From: Persicaria tinctoria
Lineage: Eukaryota; Streptophyta; Magnoliopsida; Caryophyllales; Polygonaceae
Direction: 5' to 3'
NCBI GenBank assembly: GCA_037127255.1
Contig: JBANSL010000008.1
Coordinates: 4,860,896-4,924,895 of the forward strand
Length of the DNA: 64,000 bases
Part shown: positions 24,517 through 34,409 of the stretch, one piece after another
Position numbering within the stretch: position 1 is the first letter of the stretch
Layout: each line of letters starts with the position of its first letter
The notes under the pieces: generated by a model
Databases searched by the model: none
What the model was told of the DNA's origin: nothing
Seen by the model: the letters and a program-made list of their open reading frames with translations, nothing else
Program-made: the position numbers and the translations under genes

Positions 24517-27500
24517 CTGTACTCGGCTTCAGCGCTGGAGCGAGACACGATGGACTGACGCTTAGCTGACCAGGACACAAGAGTGTCATTGAGGAAGACA
24601 CAGTAACCAGACGTGGAGCGACGGGTGTCCGGACAACCACCCCAATCCGCATCCGTGTAAGCCACAAGGTCAAGCTTAGAGGAAGGAGTGATGGTGGTGC
24701 CGAGCTCAAGTGTGCCGCTGATGTACCGAATGATCCGCTTCAAAGCCTGAAAGTGAGGTTCCCTAGGGGCATGCATGAACAAGCAGATCTGCTGAACGGC
24801 ATAACTGATATCAGGCCTGGTGAAAGTGAGATACTGAAGAGCACCAGCGAGGCTCCTATACAATGTCGGATCGTCAACCAGAGGACCAGAATGAGCACTG
24901 AGCTTGTTGGATGTATCGACTGGGATGGCGACGGGATTACAGTTGACCATCTTAGCCCGAGCAACAATCTCAGCAGCATACTTACTCTGTGAGAGAAAGA
25001 GACCAGACGCATGCCGCTGAACAGCAACTCCCAAGAAGTAAGACAGCGGACCTAGATCAGACATGGCGAATTCCGCACTCAGCCTCGAGATGATGGACGT
25101 TCGAAGAGCATCAGAAGAGGCGGTGAGAATGATGTCGTCGACATAGAGCAGCAGGAAAGCCAAGTCCGAGCCTCTGCGATAGATAAACAGAGACGTATCC
25201 GATCGGCTGCCAGTGAAACCCAAGCGGAGCAGATGAGAGGCAAACCGCTGGAACCATGCCCGTGGAGCCTGTTTCAGACCATACAGAGAGCGTTTGAGGA
25301 GACAGACATGCTTTGGACGCTCAGCATCAACAAACCCCGGAGGCTGAAACATGTAAACCGTCTCATTCAGATGACCATGCAGGAAGGCGTTCTTGACATC
25401 CAGCTGATGGATGCCCCAGTTGCGTGATAACGCCAGACTCAGGACCACTCGGATAGTGGCAGGCTTGACCACAGGGCTGAAGGTCTCATCACAATCAATA
25501 CCGGCCTGTTGAGATCTATCGTTAACCACCAGACGGGCCTTGTAGCGCTCCAATGTCCCATCAGAGCGGAACTTGTGACGGAAGAGCCACATACAGCGAA
25601 TGACGTTCGCCTCAGGAGGGCGAGGCACAAGAACCCAAGTACCATTCTTCGTAAGGGCCCTGTATTCGTCGAGCATAGCCGCCTGCCAATTCGGGTCTAG
25701 GAGGGCTGTTTTGTGGGAGGTGGGAACGGGGGAGAGGGAGGTCTGGGTGGAGGCAGAGGGTGAAAGGGAGTCGGGAAAGACGGGGGTAGGAGAGGCTAAG
25801 GGCGCGGGCGCGCCAGCACGGGACGCGGGTGCGCCAACCTGGGGCGCGGGCGCGCCAACACGGGACGCGGGCGCGCCAACCTGTGGCGCGGGCGCGCGTA
25901 GGGGAGCCGCCAGGGGCGAGGTTCTTGCGGCGGGTGCTGCAAAGTGGGTTACGGCGGGCGCCGGGCGTAGGGGAGGCGCTGATGTTGGTGGAGTGGAGGT
26001 GGGGTGTATAGCGGGGTGATGGGCGGCGGTCATGGAGACGATATGTTGGGGTCTAAAGACACCGGAGACGCTGCGGGTGTGAGGTCTGGTGATGGATGGT
26101 GGTGGGGGAGGTGGGGGAGGGGGAGACGCAGGAGCACCGGGAGAGCTCTGGGGAAGAATGAAGTGAGGGAAAGGCGACTCAGACTCTGTGGACGACACAG
26201 GGGGTGTGGGAGACGCGAAGGGAAATCGCGACTCATCAAAGGTGACATGACGAGAGAGAATGATCTTGTGAGTCTTGATATCGAGGCAAATGTAACCGCG
26301 ATGATCAGACGGGTAGCCAAGAAAGACACAAGGGGTGGAACGAGGGTGAAGCTTGTGGGGGGCAGTGGATGACTGATTAGGGAAGCATAAGCAACCAAAG
26401 GTACGAAGGTGATCATACCTAGGCTCGGCGTAATAAAGAGTCTGAGCTGGCGAGCGATTTTGCAGGGTAGTGGAAGGGAGAATGTTTAGGAGATAACATG
26501 TGGTGGATAAGGCGTGAGGCCAATAGGGAAGGGGAATAGATGTGTGGAAGAGGAGAGAGCGCATCATGTTGGTAATGGTTCTGATGATTCTTTCTGCCTT
26601 GCCATTCTGATGAGAAGTATAGGGGCAAGACAAGCGATATGAGATCCCATTTGCGGCAAAGAAGGAGTGAAAGTCTCTGTTGTCAAATTCACGACCATTG
26701 TCACATTGGAAACATTTGATGGACATGTGGAATTGTGTTTTGATGTAGGTATGGAATCTGGCAAAAATAGGAAACACTTGGGACTTGAAATGCAACGGGA
26801 AGACCCATAAGTAATGAGTGTAATCATCCAGAAACAAGAGGTAGTACTTGTGACCCTCCTTGCTAGGCACGAGAGAGGTCCAAATGTCGCTGTGAATGAT
26901 ATCAAATGGAGCAAGAGTAGAGGTCAAAGACCGTTGAAACGGCAGTCTGGCATGTTTGTCTAGTTGGCAGGAAGAGCATAAGCCAGAGCGTGGGTCTTTA
27001 GTACATGTGACAAGGTTCTGGGAACGGAGGACATCTAGAACGGCAGCGCTGGGATGACCCAGGCGTGCATGCCAGAGGCTGGACGACGATGTCGAGAGGG
27101 CGACCGGACATGATTGACGGGACGCAGGAGGTGGTGTGACAGGATAGAGCTCCCCGGTGTTGTTACATCTCATGCGAGTAACCCCCGTAGTAAGATCGTT
27201 CACAGAGAAACCATAGGGATCAAACGTAAGGGAAACGTTGTTGTCAGCAGTGAACCGACGGACAGAGATAAGGTTTTTGACAATCTTTGGGGCAATAAGG
27301 ACATTGTTGAGGTGTAGTGGGTGGGTTGGGGTCTGTAAATTGGCGTGGCCAATACCCGAAGTAGCAAGACGACCACCATTTCCGACGATAATAGAGGGGG
27401 CAGGGCCCTTAAAAGAAATAGAGGAGAGGTTACCTGAGGAGTTCGTCATGTGAGAGGTGGCACCAGTGTCCATGTACCAAGAAGAATCTGAAGATGTCTG

Positions 27501-27608
27501 ATGCGTAGAGGAGACGGCGTGATGCAGAGCTGGCGGAACATAGCCTGGATCAGGCGATGTCAGACAGGCGTGAGGGCCGGCATGTCGAGAGGTAGAGTAT
27601 GGATGCAT
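24180..27608 (-). CDS. Copia polyprotein lacking gag, 1142 aa
   Basis: Domains in order: aspartic protease motif near residue 47 (YMDTGATSHM); integrase zinc-binding/GAG-pre region (HARLGHPS) and catalytic core with HSDIW, CDNGREF and GKAER, giving the D, D and E residues; a proline/alanine-rich linker around residues 470-620; reverse transcriptase with LDVKNAFLHG and YVDDIILT; and RNase H with YTDADWGG and SSAEAEYRG. Usual Copia Gag-Pol proteins begin with a Gag (UBN2 and CCHC zinc knuckle) region of a few hundred residues. Here only about 350 bases lie between primer-binding site and this frame, and no Gag is readable. The enzyme part has no internal stop. It would need Gag in trans to move. 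The stop codon overlaps the copied LTR start. Confidence 0.9.
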   Translation of the reverse strand: MHPYSTSRHAGPHACLTSPDPGYVPPALHHAVSSTHQTSSDSSWYMDTGATSHMTNSSGNLSSISFKGPAPSIIVGNGGRLATSGIGHANLQTPTHPLHLNNVLIAPKIVKNLISVRRFTADNNVSLTFDPYGFSVNDLTTGVTRMRCNNTGELYPVTPPPASRQSCPVALSTSSSSLWHARLGHPSAAVLDVLRSQNLVTCTKDPRSGLCSSCQLDKHARLPFQRSLTSTLAPFDIIHSDIWTSLVPSKEGHKYYLLFLDDYTHYLWVFPLHFKSQVFPIFARFHTYIKTQFHMSIKCFQCDNGREFDNRDFHSFFAANGISYRLSCPYTSHQNGKAERIIRTITNMMRSLLFHTSIPLPYWPHALSTTCYLLNILPSTTLQNRSPAQTLYYAEPRYDHLRTFGCLCFPNQSSTAPHKLHPRSTPCVFLGYPSDHRGYICLDIKTHKIILSRHVTFDESRFPFASPTPPVSSTESESPFPHFILPQSSPGAPASPPPPPPPPPSITRPHTRSVSGVFRPQHIVSMTAAHHPAIHPTSTPPTSAPPLRPAPAVTHFAAPAARTSPLAAPLRAPAPQVGAPASRVGAPAPQVGAPASRAGAPAPLASPTPVFPDSLSPSASTQTSLSPVPTSHKTALLDPNWQAAMLDEYRALTKNGTWVLVPRPPEANVIRCMWLFRHKFRSDGTLERYKARLVVNDRSQQAGIDCDETFSPVVKPATIRVVLSLALSRNWGIHQLDVKNAFLHGHLNETVYMFQPPGFVDAERPKHVCLLKRSLYGLKQAPRAWFQRFASHLLRLGFTGSRSDTSLFIYRRGSDLAFLLLYVDDIILTASSDALRTSIISRLSAEFAMSDLGPLSYFLGVAVQRHASGLFLSQSKYAAEIVARAKMVNCNPVAIPVDTSNKLSAHSGPLVDDPTLYRSLAGALQYLTFTRPDISYAVQQICLFMHAPREPHFQALKRIIRYISGTLELGTTITPSSKLDLVAYTDADWGGCPDTRRSTSGYCVFLNDTLVSWSAKRQSIVSRSSAEAEYRGVANVVSECSWLRNLLLELRCPLQKVTLVYTDNVSAVYLASNPVQHQRTKHIELDLHFVRDKVAIGHVRVLHVPSSYQYADIFTKGLPRQLFIDFRSSLTVRTPPVSTAGV
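25800..25905 (-). repeat. GC-rich minisatellite in Copia linker
   Basis: Units of about 30 bases with the core gcgggcgcgcc repeat in frame and encode alternating GAPAPQV / GAPASR peptides in the integrase-RT linker. The same gcgggcgcg core recurs in the leader at 27630-27750. Confidence 0.8.
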
Positions 27609-27959
27609 GGGGACGACGCGGGAGGGTGGCCTTGCGCGGGCGCGTTGGGGACGGCTCGGGTGCTGGGGAAGGCGCGGGGACGGCGCGGGCGCGTTGGGGA
27701 CGGCGCGGGCGCGCTGAAGCTGTCGCGGGCGCGCCTGGGGACGACGCGGGCCGAGAGAGGGAGAGGGAAGGGTGGCGGTGTAGGGGATCCGAGGATGGCG
27801 GATCCGGCGAGGTTGGCCTTGGAGAGGGAGAAGGCGGCGGTGTCGCTGTGCGCGGTGTTGTCGAGAGCAGGGGCCGGAGAGGCGGCGGTGAGGAGGAAGG
27901 TCGGAGGAAGAGGGAGGATCAATTTAGGGTTCCGTTAGGAAGAAAAGGCTGTGATACCA
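27609..27959 (-). other. Copia leader with primer-binding site, gag deleted
   Basis: This GC-rich stretch between the 5' LTR and the polyprotein would normally hold gag. It contains an unrelated open frame (27560-27922) rich in Pro/Ala/Ser and tandem gcgggcgcg motifs. The primer-binding site is at its right end. Confidence 0.7.
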
Positions 27960-28097
27960 TGTAGAATAGCGGAATTGATGTAAAGTCCTCCTCGAGGGTT
28001 TCCATTCATTGATATAACATATATATAGGTTACACAGGTATTGGACCTTAACGGGCTTTTAGCCCACTATACAATATGAAACTTATGTAATCTATCA
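27960..28097 (-). repeat. 5' LTR of Copia element
   Basis: Upstream LTR in element orientation, adjoining the tRNA primer site. Its last bases (minus strand) are ...attctaca, directly followed by TGGTATCACAGCC. Confidence 0.9.
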
Positions 28098-29810
28098 AGA
28101 TATACTCTTGGCCCTAGTAATAGCTTAATTTAGGCGGATATATATATATATACAACCGTTAGGATGAAGAAATATATAGCCGTTAAGGTATATATAAAAG
28201 TGGAGTCTCTAAATTGGTAACTTTGAAGCCATGGAAGTGGTCCATATATATATATATATATAGATCTTTGTTACACTTTGCTTTGGTGATTCTATCTCCT
28301 TTGTTTCTTCCTTTATTCTTTTCTTCTTACTGTATGCACGATTCGTCTATTCCTTCGTCTTATTATTTTAGTCGATCTGGGCTATTAATTAGGGATTATG
28401 TACATACAAGCAATTACAAGCACTTAAATCTCACCAACACATAACTCCATTGAAGTTTCATTTTGAAGCATACTCGTATACATTAGGAGGTGTATCCCAC
28501 CGATTTTTTTATTATATATATATATATATTGTATTACTACATCAACATGCATGACCTGCAAGGTAAGCAATTAAGTACGTATCAATTAGGGTTGTTATTA
28601 GAGTCGAACGAACCGAGTATTGCTTATTCATATTCAGTTTATTTAGGATATGAACGAGCTCTAATTGAGTCTAAAATTTGACTCAAGTTTAAAAATGTGT
28701 TCATACTCGACTCGTTAACGAAATGAACGAGCTCGAGTTGAACTTTTTTCAAGCTTTAAGCAGTTCTACTTGCTCATTATACGGTAACTTAAAGAAAAAA
28801 TTTAAAAATTCTATAAAATTTGAACTATTCGAGCTTAATTCTAACAAGCTGATCAATCGACCTTTGAACCGAGTCCAAAAATGTGCTCATACTGGCTCGG
28901 ATAGTGCATAGAATTCACTGAATACATTTCACTGCCAATTTGATAGCTAGTAGTACAATTTTATTCAGAATGATTTGACTTTTACTCCCCCAAAAGGGAC
29001 AGCACATAACATACATATATACACCCATGCACTCCCACAGCTCAAAACAAACACCAACTTCTGATCAAACAAATTAAATGTTGTTTGCATGTATAAGAAT
29101 AAAAAAATTCATCAATAAATAAAGAATATATTTAAATAATAATTAATATGTATATTTATTAATTTATGTATGAAAGTACAGCAAAGACAAGAGAGCATTG
29201 GTTCATGAGAAATTAAAATTTGGAAGCTTTCCCTTTGGAGGTTTTCCCTTCTCCTCTCGATGCTCTCAAGTCAAATCCATCCATCCATGGCTTCGTTTCC
29301 TCAACCTGCTAAAACGACGCCGTACGTTCCCATTTGCTCTCTCCATATATCTACCTAATAGTCTACGTACCCTAGCCGTTACGTTGGAGATGCGTTCATT
29401 GTATAATAATTCGCATCTTATAATTAAGTTTAGTGGATAATTGATGAGTGATGACATACATTCATGATCATCTACTAATTCTAACCAGGGGCAGAGCCAG
29501 TGGGTCACGTGCACCTCCTATCATTTGATAAATTAACTAACTATATTCTCCTCGTCGGTAACTTCATTTTTGATATATAATACACCATAGTTTAACATCT
29601 AATTAAAAAATTATGAACACTTTAAAATTGAAAGTATATTAATCACTTTAATTTTATTTCAATAGATTATAATGTTTTACTTAAATTAAAGTTCATGTAC
29701 TATAATTCATCTCAGGAGCTTCGAAATAAAGGTTATACTAATCATTTTTTCAACAATTAGATAAGAAGTTATACGAATTTAAAAAAATTATATTTGATTG
29801 TACATTATTA
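28098..29810. other. Intergenic, degenerate repeats
   Basis: There are TA microsatellites at 28138-28153, 28244-28261 and 28513-28528. At 28590-28880 is a diffuse repeat rich in gaacgagctcgag-like words, of a kind common in plant intergenic DNA. Near 29488 the phrase aggggcagagccagtggg resembles a transposon terminus but no partner end was found. No gene is seen. Confidence 0.45.
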
Positions 29811-30044
29811 CTCCCTCCGATCGGAAATATTTGATGTTTTGACTTTTTGCACGTATTTTAAGGAGCTAAAAACTATATAAAATATTAATCTTTCAATTAA
29901 TTTTTTTTCACAATTTAACACGTATTACTAATAAATATTAAACTATGAAAAAAAATATTTTAAAAAAAAAGATTTTATATAGTTTTTAGCTCATAAAATT
30001 ACGTGTACAAAAGTCAAACATCAAATATTTCCGATCGGAGGGAG
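29811..30044. mobile_element. Stowaway MITE, 234 bp, upstream of SNE gene
   Basis: It begins CTCCCTCCGATCGGAAATAT and ends with the inverted copy CCGATCGGAGGGAG, with TA at both flanks. It is well preserved and sits about 220 bp upstream of the F-box start codon, within the likely promoter region. Confidence 0.9.
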
Positions 30045-30265
30045 TATATATTAAGAGGTTAATAATTAGATAAGAAGTTATTATTTAAGTAAAAGGATAT
30101 ACTTTTTTTATATAGAAGTAAAAAAACATATACTATATATATAATATTTGCTTATATATTTGTCTCCTCTTAAGTCACACTAGACTGCGGTCAGCCCCAG
30201 TAAACTCTCTCTCTCTCGCTCCATTTCTTCCCACACGTACGCAGTGAACAAACGGAAGAAGACCG

Positions 30266-30838
30266 ATGGAGGTAAGAGAAGAGCGACAGAGTAGGAGGAG
30301 GAGACTCGCCACCAAAAACGACGTCGGATCACCAGCAACGGCCACCACATTAATGCTGCAGGCGCCAGTTATTAACGTCGAAACGACGTCGTCTACGTTC
30401 TACATAAACGACCACGCCGACATGCTGCTGGAGGTGCTGAAGCGGCTGGACGCGCGCTCCCTCGGCGTGGCCGCGTGCGTGTGCCGCCTCTGGAGCGGGC
30501 TCGCCCGCAACGACGTCGTCTGGGAGCACCTCTGCTTCCGCCACGCCACGCCGCCGCCCTCCCCGGCCGCTGTCCGCTCCCTCGTCGCCTCCCTCGGCGG
30601 GTACCGCCGCCTCTACACTCTCTGCGTCGAGCCGGCCCTCTCCTCGCTCCGCCTCCGGTTCCGCCGCCGCGTTGACTCCGAGTCGACTCGCCGGGTCTGG
30701 ACTCGCCACGGCGCTCAACTCAGTCTCTCCTTGTTTTGTGTGGATTACTACGAGCGGCTTGGCCTTGCGGGGGCTGGGATCCGCAGCGACGCGTCCACGT
30801 CTTCTCTCATGTTCCTCTGCAACCCCGTGAACGTTTGA
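30266..30838 (+). CDS. SNE: F-box protein, SNEEZY/SLEEPY2-like
   Basis: This intronless gene encodes 190 residues. An F-box lies at about residues 48-90 (MLLEVLKRLDARSLGVAACVCRLW, in part). It is followed by the family's C-terminal region: SLGGYRRLYTLC, QLSLSLFCVDYYERL and a final LCNPVNV. In Arabidopsis, SNE/SLY2 is the substrate adaptor of an SCF ubiquitin ligase that targets DELLA repressors, so it promotes gibberellin responses. The length and C-terminal signature fit SNE rather than SLY1. The N-terminus is basic (EERQSRRRRLATKND). A TATA-like tatatatt lies about 110 bp upstream, and a CT-rich leader follows at 30207-30222. The coding region is much more GC-rich than its surroundings. The assignment rests on remembered family features. 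Confidence 0.85.
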   Translation: MEVREERQSRRRRLATKNDVGSPATATTLMLQAPVINVETTSSTFYINDHADMLLEVLKRLDARSLGVAACVCRLWSGLARNDVVWEHLCFRHATPPPSPAAVRSLVASLGGYRRLYTLCVEPALSSLRLRFRRRVDSESTRRVWTRHGAQLSLSLFCVDYYERLGLAGAGIRSDASTSSLMFLCNPVNV

Positions 30839-33290
30839 TTTTATTTTTTTATTTTATTTTTTAGGTTGCGTGAAAGAAACAAGAAAATTGAATTACTGAT
30901 TTACTGCAATGCAATTAATCAATTTATTTGAATTACAGAAACAGGATGAAAAAGGAATAATTTCTTCTTCTTTAATTTTTTAGTATTTATTTTTTTCACA
31001 AGGTTGGGTAGTGATGGGAGGCATGTAGTTGGGATTTTTTGGCTCACCTTGGAAATTAATTTAAAATAATATATGCATTTATCTTTTTAATTATTTTTTG
31101 TTTACTTAATTAATTTCTTTAATTAAGTAATCAAACTATGATTATCTTCTCCTTTTGTTTATTTTGTTTGTCCATCTGCATATATTCTAAGAAATATTTT
31201 TGCTCCAAACAAAAGTCAAAAGATGTTCAATATACATAGGCTTTAAGATAGAGCATGTATTTCTTCTAATTTTCACATGCGAAACTTGTTGCTTGATAAT
31301 CAATGACGGATAGAGGAATTTTTATAAAGGGGCTAAAAAAATTTTAGAGGATTTTTTTTACATATATATATATATAAATATTTTTTTTAATAAATATAGT
31401 AGAAAAAATCTTAAATTTGTGATTTAAATGGTCATTTTTAGTAGGAAAAACAAAAAATATAAAAAAAAGAGATTTTTTTAATATTTATTTATAGAAAAGA
31501 ATGTTTTTGTTTAAACATATTGGAGAAAATTTTAAAATTATTAATTAATTAGGCATTTTTAGTACAAAAATGTTAGAGAAATAAATTTTTTTTTAAAGTA
31601 AGACTAAAAGGGTTCAAACAATTAAATACATGAGCTCAAGAATATTCTTTATCAACTAAGTTAAACTGTCTTTATAATTCTTTATTTCTTTTAGACTGTT
31701 TTATCCCTAAACTTATTAATAATTGCCAAAAAAAATCTACATTTTTTTCCCGGATTACAGGGGCTTTAGCCATTCCAAGCCACTCAAGATCCGCCACTGT
31801 TGATAGCAGGTGTGTTATCCAACTTTGGATAGAGTCATAGAGCAACCTCTTATTTTTATAATTACACAAACCTACACATTATTTGTTAAACTTTATGAAC
31901 TAACCACCCTTACCTTATCCCTGTTTGGAATAATGGAATGTGATCCAAGAATTTGTTGAAGGGACCACATACATGATACATTGCCTTATTTCCTTTGATG
32001 AAGAAATGAACATATTTGGAAAATTTTTAGGCCCAAATAAATGAACAAGTGCAATGTGGTCATTTCAACTTAGGTGAAAGTTGAAATGCAATATTAATCA
32101 CATTGACCTTTTCGATCAATTAGTTGAATTATTAAAAAAAATCACCCTCTTCCCTTATTTTAGTAATAAGGAAATATGTCTAACATACTTTACGGCATTT
32201 TTATATGAAAACGGTTGTGATAATGTGATCACCATGTTTTACAAATAATGGATGGGTTATGTAATTTCAAAAATAACAGGTGGGTTATCGTAATTCTAAA
32301 ATATGATAAAACCCTCCTTTTAAAGCTCAATAAAACATTTTTTAAAAAAGTTATTGATTAGTACTTACCATATTAATAGTCATTTATTATAGCCTTATCA
32401 CCAAAGAAGTACAAACCATGCTTCACTTCAACTATAGATTTTAACCTTTCAAGTTTCAACTAGCTAGCAAAAGCTTTGAGTGATTTTCACTTCCATCAGT
32501 AAGTTACTATTTTGCACAAGCAAATGCTTCCATAAGTCAACACTGACATTAATATAGGCTTCCAATAGCCACTCAATTTTAACCTATACTTTTGAGTAAT
32601 CTACAATGCTATATGCTTATATCAAGTGTGACACCCTTTTGCTATAGTGAATTGTTTCCTTCAAGGGTTTTTTTCTTGACAGTAATATTTTGTAAATGTG
32701 ATGTTACTTCTTGAAAATAACTTTTATTTCCAACAAAAAATATATAAGATGAGAATAATGCAAAAAATAAAATAAATGTGCTTGTATTTTATTAAGACTT
32801 CTAAAAATAGTAGGGAAAAAAAATAGAATTGACAGACAGTAATTTTTTCTCATTAGGCACCAAGTTGACAAATGAATACATAAACTTATACACAAATTGG
32901 GGGGAAAAGGAATAAATACACACAAAAGGGAAAACACATTGTATATTAATAAAAATATATTTAATTAATAAGAAAAGGAATCACAACAAAATTCAATTGA
33001 CAAAACTACCCATCACCAAACTCACCTCCAAAAAGTAATAGAAAATTAATTATAAAATCTCAACAAAAATCTTTATAATTAAAATAAAATCTTTTAAAAA
33101 ATAATTTAAAAGTAAAAAAAAAAAAAAAGAAAAAAAAAGAGTGCGTATTACACACTAGTGTGCACCATAGAACAACCTCCAATTAAATACCTTACTACAT
33201 AAACAGGGCTTATTTTTAACCAGATTATATTACAACAGCCCTTTATCATTTTTATTTATTTGGGGGTTACTATTTTTGGTCGGAGAAATT
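30839..33290. other. Long AT-rich intergenic stretch
   Basis: About 30839-31100 is probably 3' untranslated sequence of the F-box gene. A hAT-like element is listed separately. The rest, to about 33270, is AT-rich, with an A-rich run at 33115-33139, and contains no recognisable gene. Confidence 0.5.
31301..31799. mobile_element. hAT-like non-autonomous element, ~500 bp
   Basis: The left end caatgacggatagagg and the inverted right end cagtggcggatcttgag are similar. The flanks share ttgata (left ttgataat, right ttgatagc), consistent with an eroded 8-bp hAT target duplication. The interior is AT-rich and non-coding. Confidence 0.45.
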
Positions 33291-34409
33291 TCCGCCTCCT
33301 CCTCCGCCGGTCGCCGGAATCCCGACGCTCCTTGAGTGAATTCGCCCTTGAAGTTTCCTTCTTCTACTACTCAGATTTGTGGGTTGCTCTTTCAATTTTC
33401 CAGCTTTAATTTTGGTAATTAAAGTGGAAAGGGGATTAATTTATCCCCGTTTCTTTTTTCAGATTTTTCGAGTCCGCAGATCTAGCGAACTGGTCCGATT
33501 CGATCCGATAAAGGCTTCAGGAGGAAATTCGTGAGTCTTTGAAGCTGTTTGACGATCTCGGTGCTGGTGATTTTGCTCCTTAACTCTACTGTCAGTAAGT
33601 TTTGAGTTGAAATTTTTCATTTTTTTTAAATCTCATTTTTTTGCTGTTTGTTTCCTAATTAATTCAGCAATTAGCTTGGTTTTGGATCCTGCTTTGCTTT
33701 TGTGGCTCTTGTGAGTTGATGATTTTTCTGGATTTTGGTCGCCTTGCTGGTGAATTCGATCAAATTTGTTGCTTTTTTTTTGTTCATTTGTGTGGATTGA
33801 GATGCGGTTTTCGGAATCTAAGCTGCTTCTAGGGTTTCGCAGTTGAATCTAGTAGCTTTCATGAATTTTCACCATTTATGTGGCCATTTATCTATGCGAT
33901 GAATTGTAGATCTAAGTTGGTCAATTATAATTTCAATTTCAAATTTGCCCTAGGGTTTTGTTAATACCAACATTTCTGGTTTGTGGAATCTATGCCTTTA
34001 GCTTATTTAACTTCACTAATTGAACTAGATTGCACATTTGTGAGTTTTCTTCTTTTGCAGCCTGTTTCCATTTTGGTTGGGATTTTTTGGGAGATTTGCT
34101 CTAATGAGCATGCACATTTCCGAATTGTGTCTCTTTAACATTGTAAATTTTCAACTCCTAGCCCATAAATACCGCTCTAGGAGTAGAACTTTGTTCTGTT
34201 GCATCTATAAGTGCTCGTTGATTCTTCAATTCATGAGAATTAAGAGTAGTTTTCTGTAGTTTTCATATGAATATTTGAGAAATATACTTTTCTCCATCAA
34301 TGCGCAGATGTTTGGAGTGGTTCGAGTTCCTGTTCAGATTCAAGTATTGACCTTTGTTTGTGGTCCTGCTCACTGTTGATGTGCTACTTTCTGTGTATTG
34401 AATCCTAAC
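33291..34409 (+). promoter_or_regulatory. 5' leader of J-protein gene with intron
   Basis: A GC/C-rich leader starts near 33285 (ccgcctcctcctccgccgg). A good donor (tcagtaag, near 33591) and T-rich acceptors at about 34060 (cttttgcag) or 34307 (aatgcgcag) suggest one leader intron ending shortly before the start codon. Which acceptor is used cannot be decided from sequence alone. Confidence 0.5.

Larger units (their letters stand above)
23679..28097 (-). mobile_element. Complete Copia LTR retrotransposon, 4.4 kb
   Basis: The LTRs at 23679-23816 and 27960-28097 are 138 bp each, start TG and end CA on the minus strand, and differ at two positions. The element is flanked by the 5-bp direct repeat agata (23674-23678 and 28098-28102). 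Directly inside the 5' LTR is a primer-binding site TGGTATCACAGCC (27947-27959), complementary to initiator tRNA-Met apart from minor mismatch. The gene order protease, integrase, RT, RNase H is that of Copia. Insertion looks fairly recent from the LTR identity. A gag gene is missing and the 3' end is duplicated. Confidence 0.95.

Noticed and set aside
34398..34409. Four-codon extension of the J-protein from a TTG
   Set aside because: The ATG at 34410 is the natural start and matches the family N-terminus.
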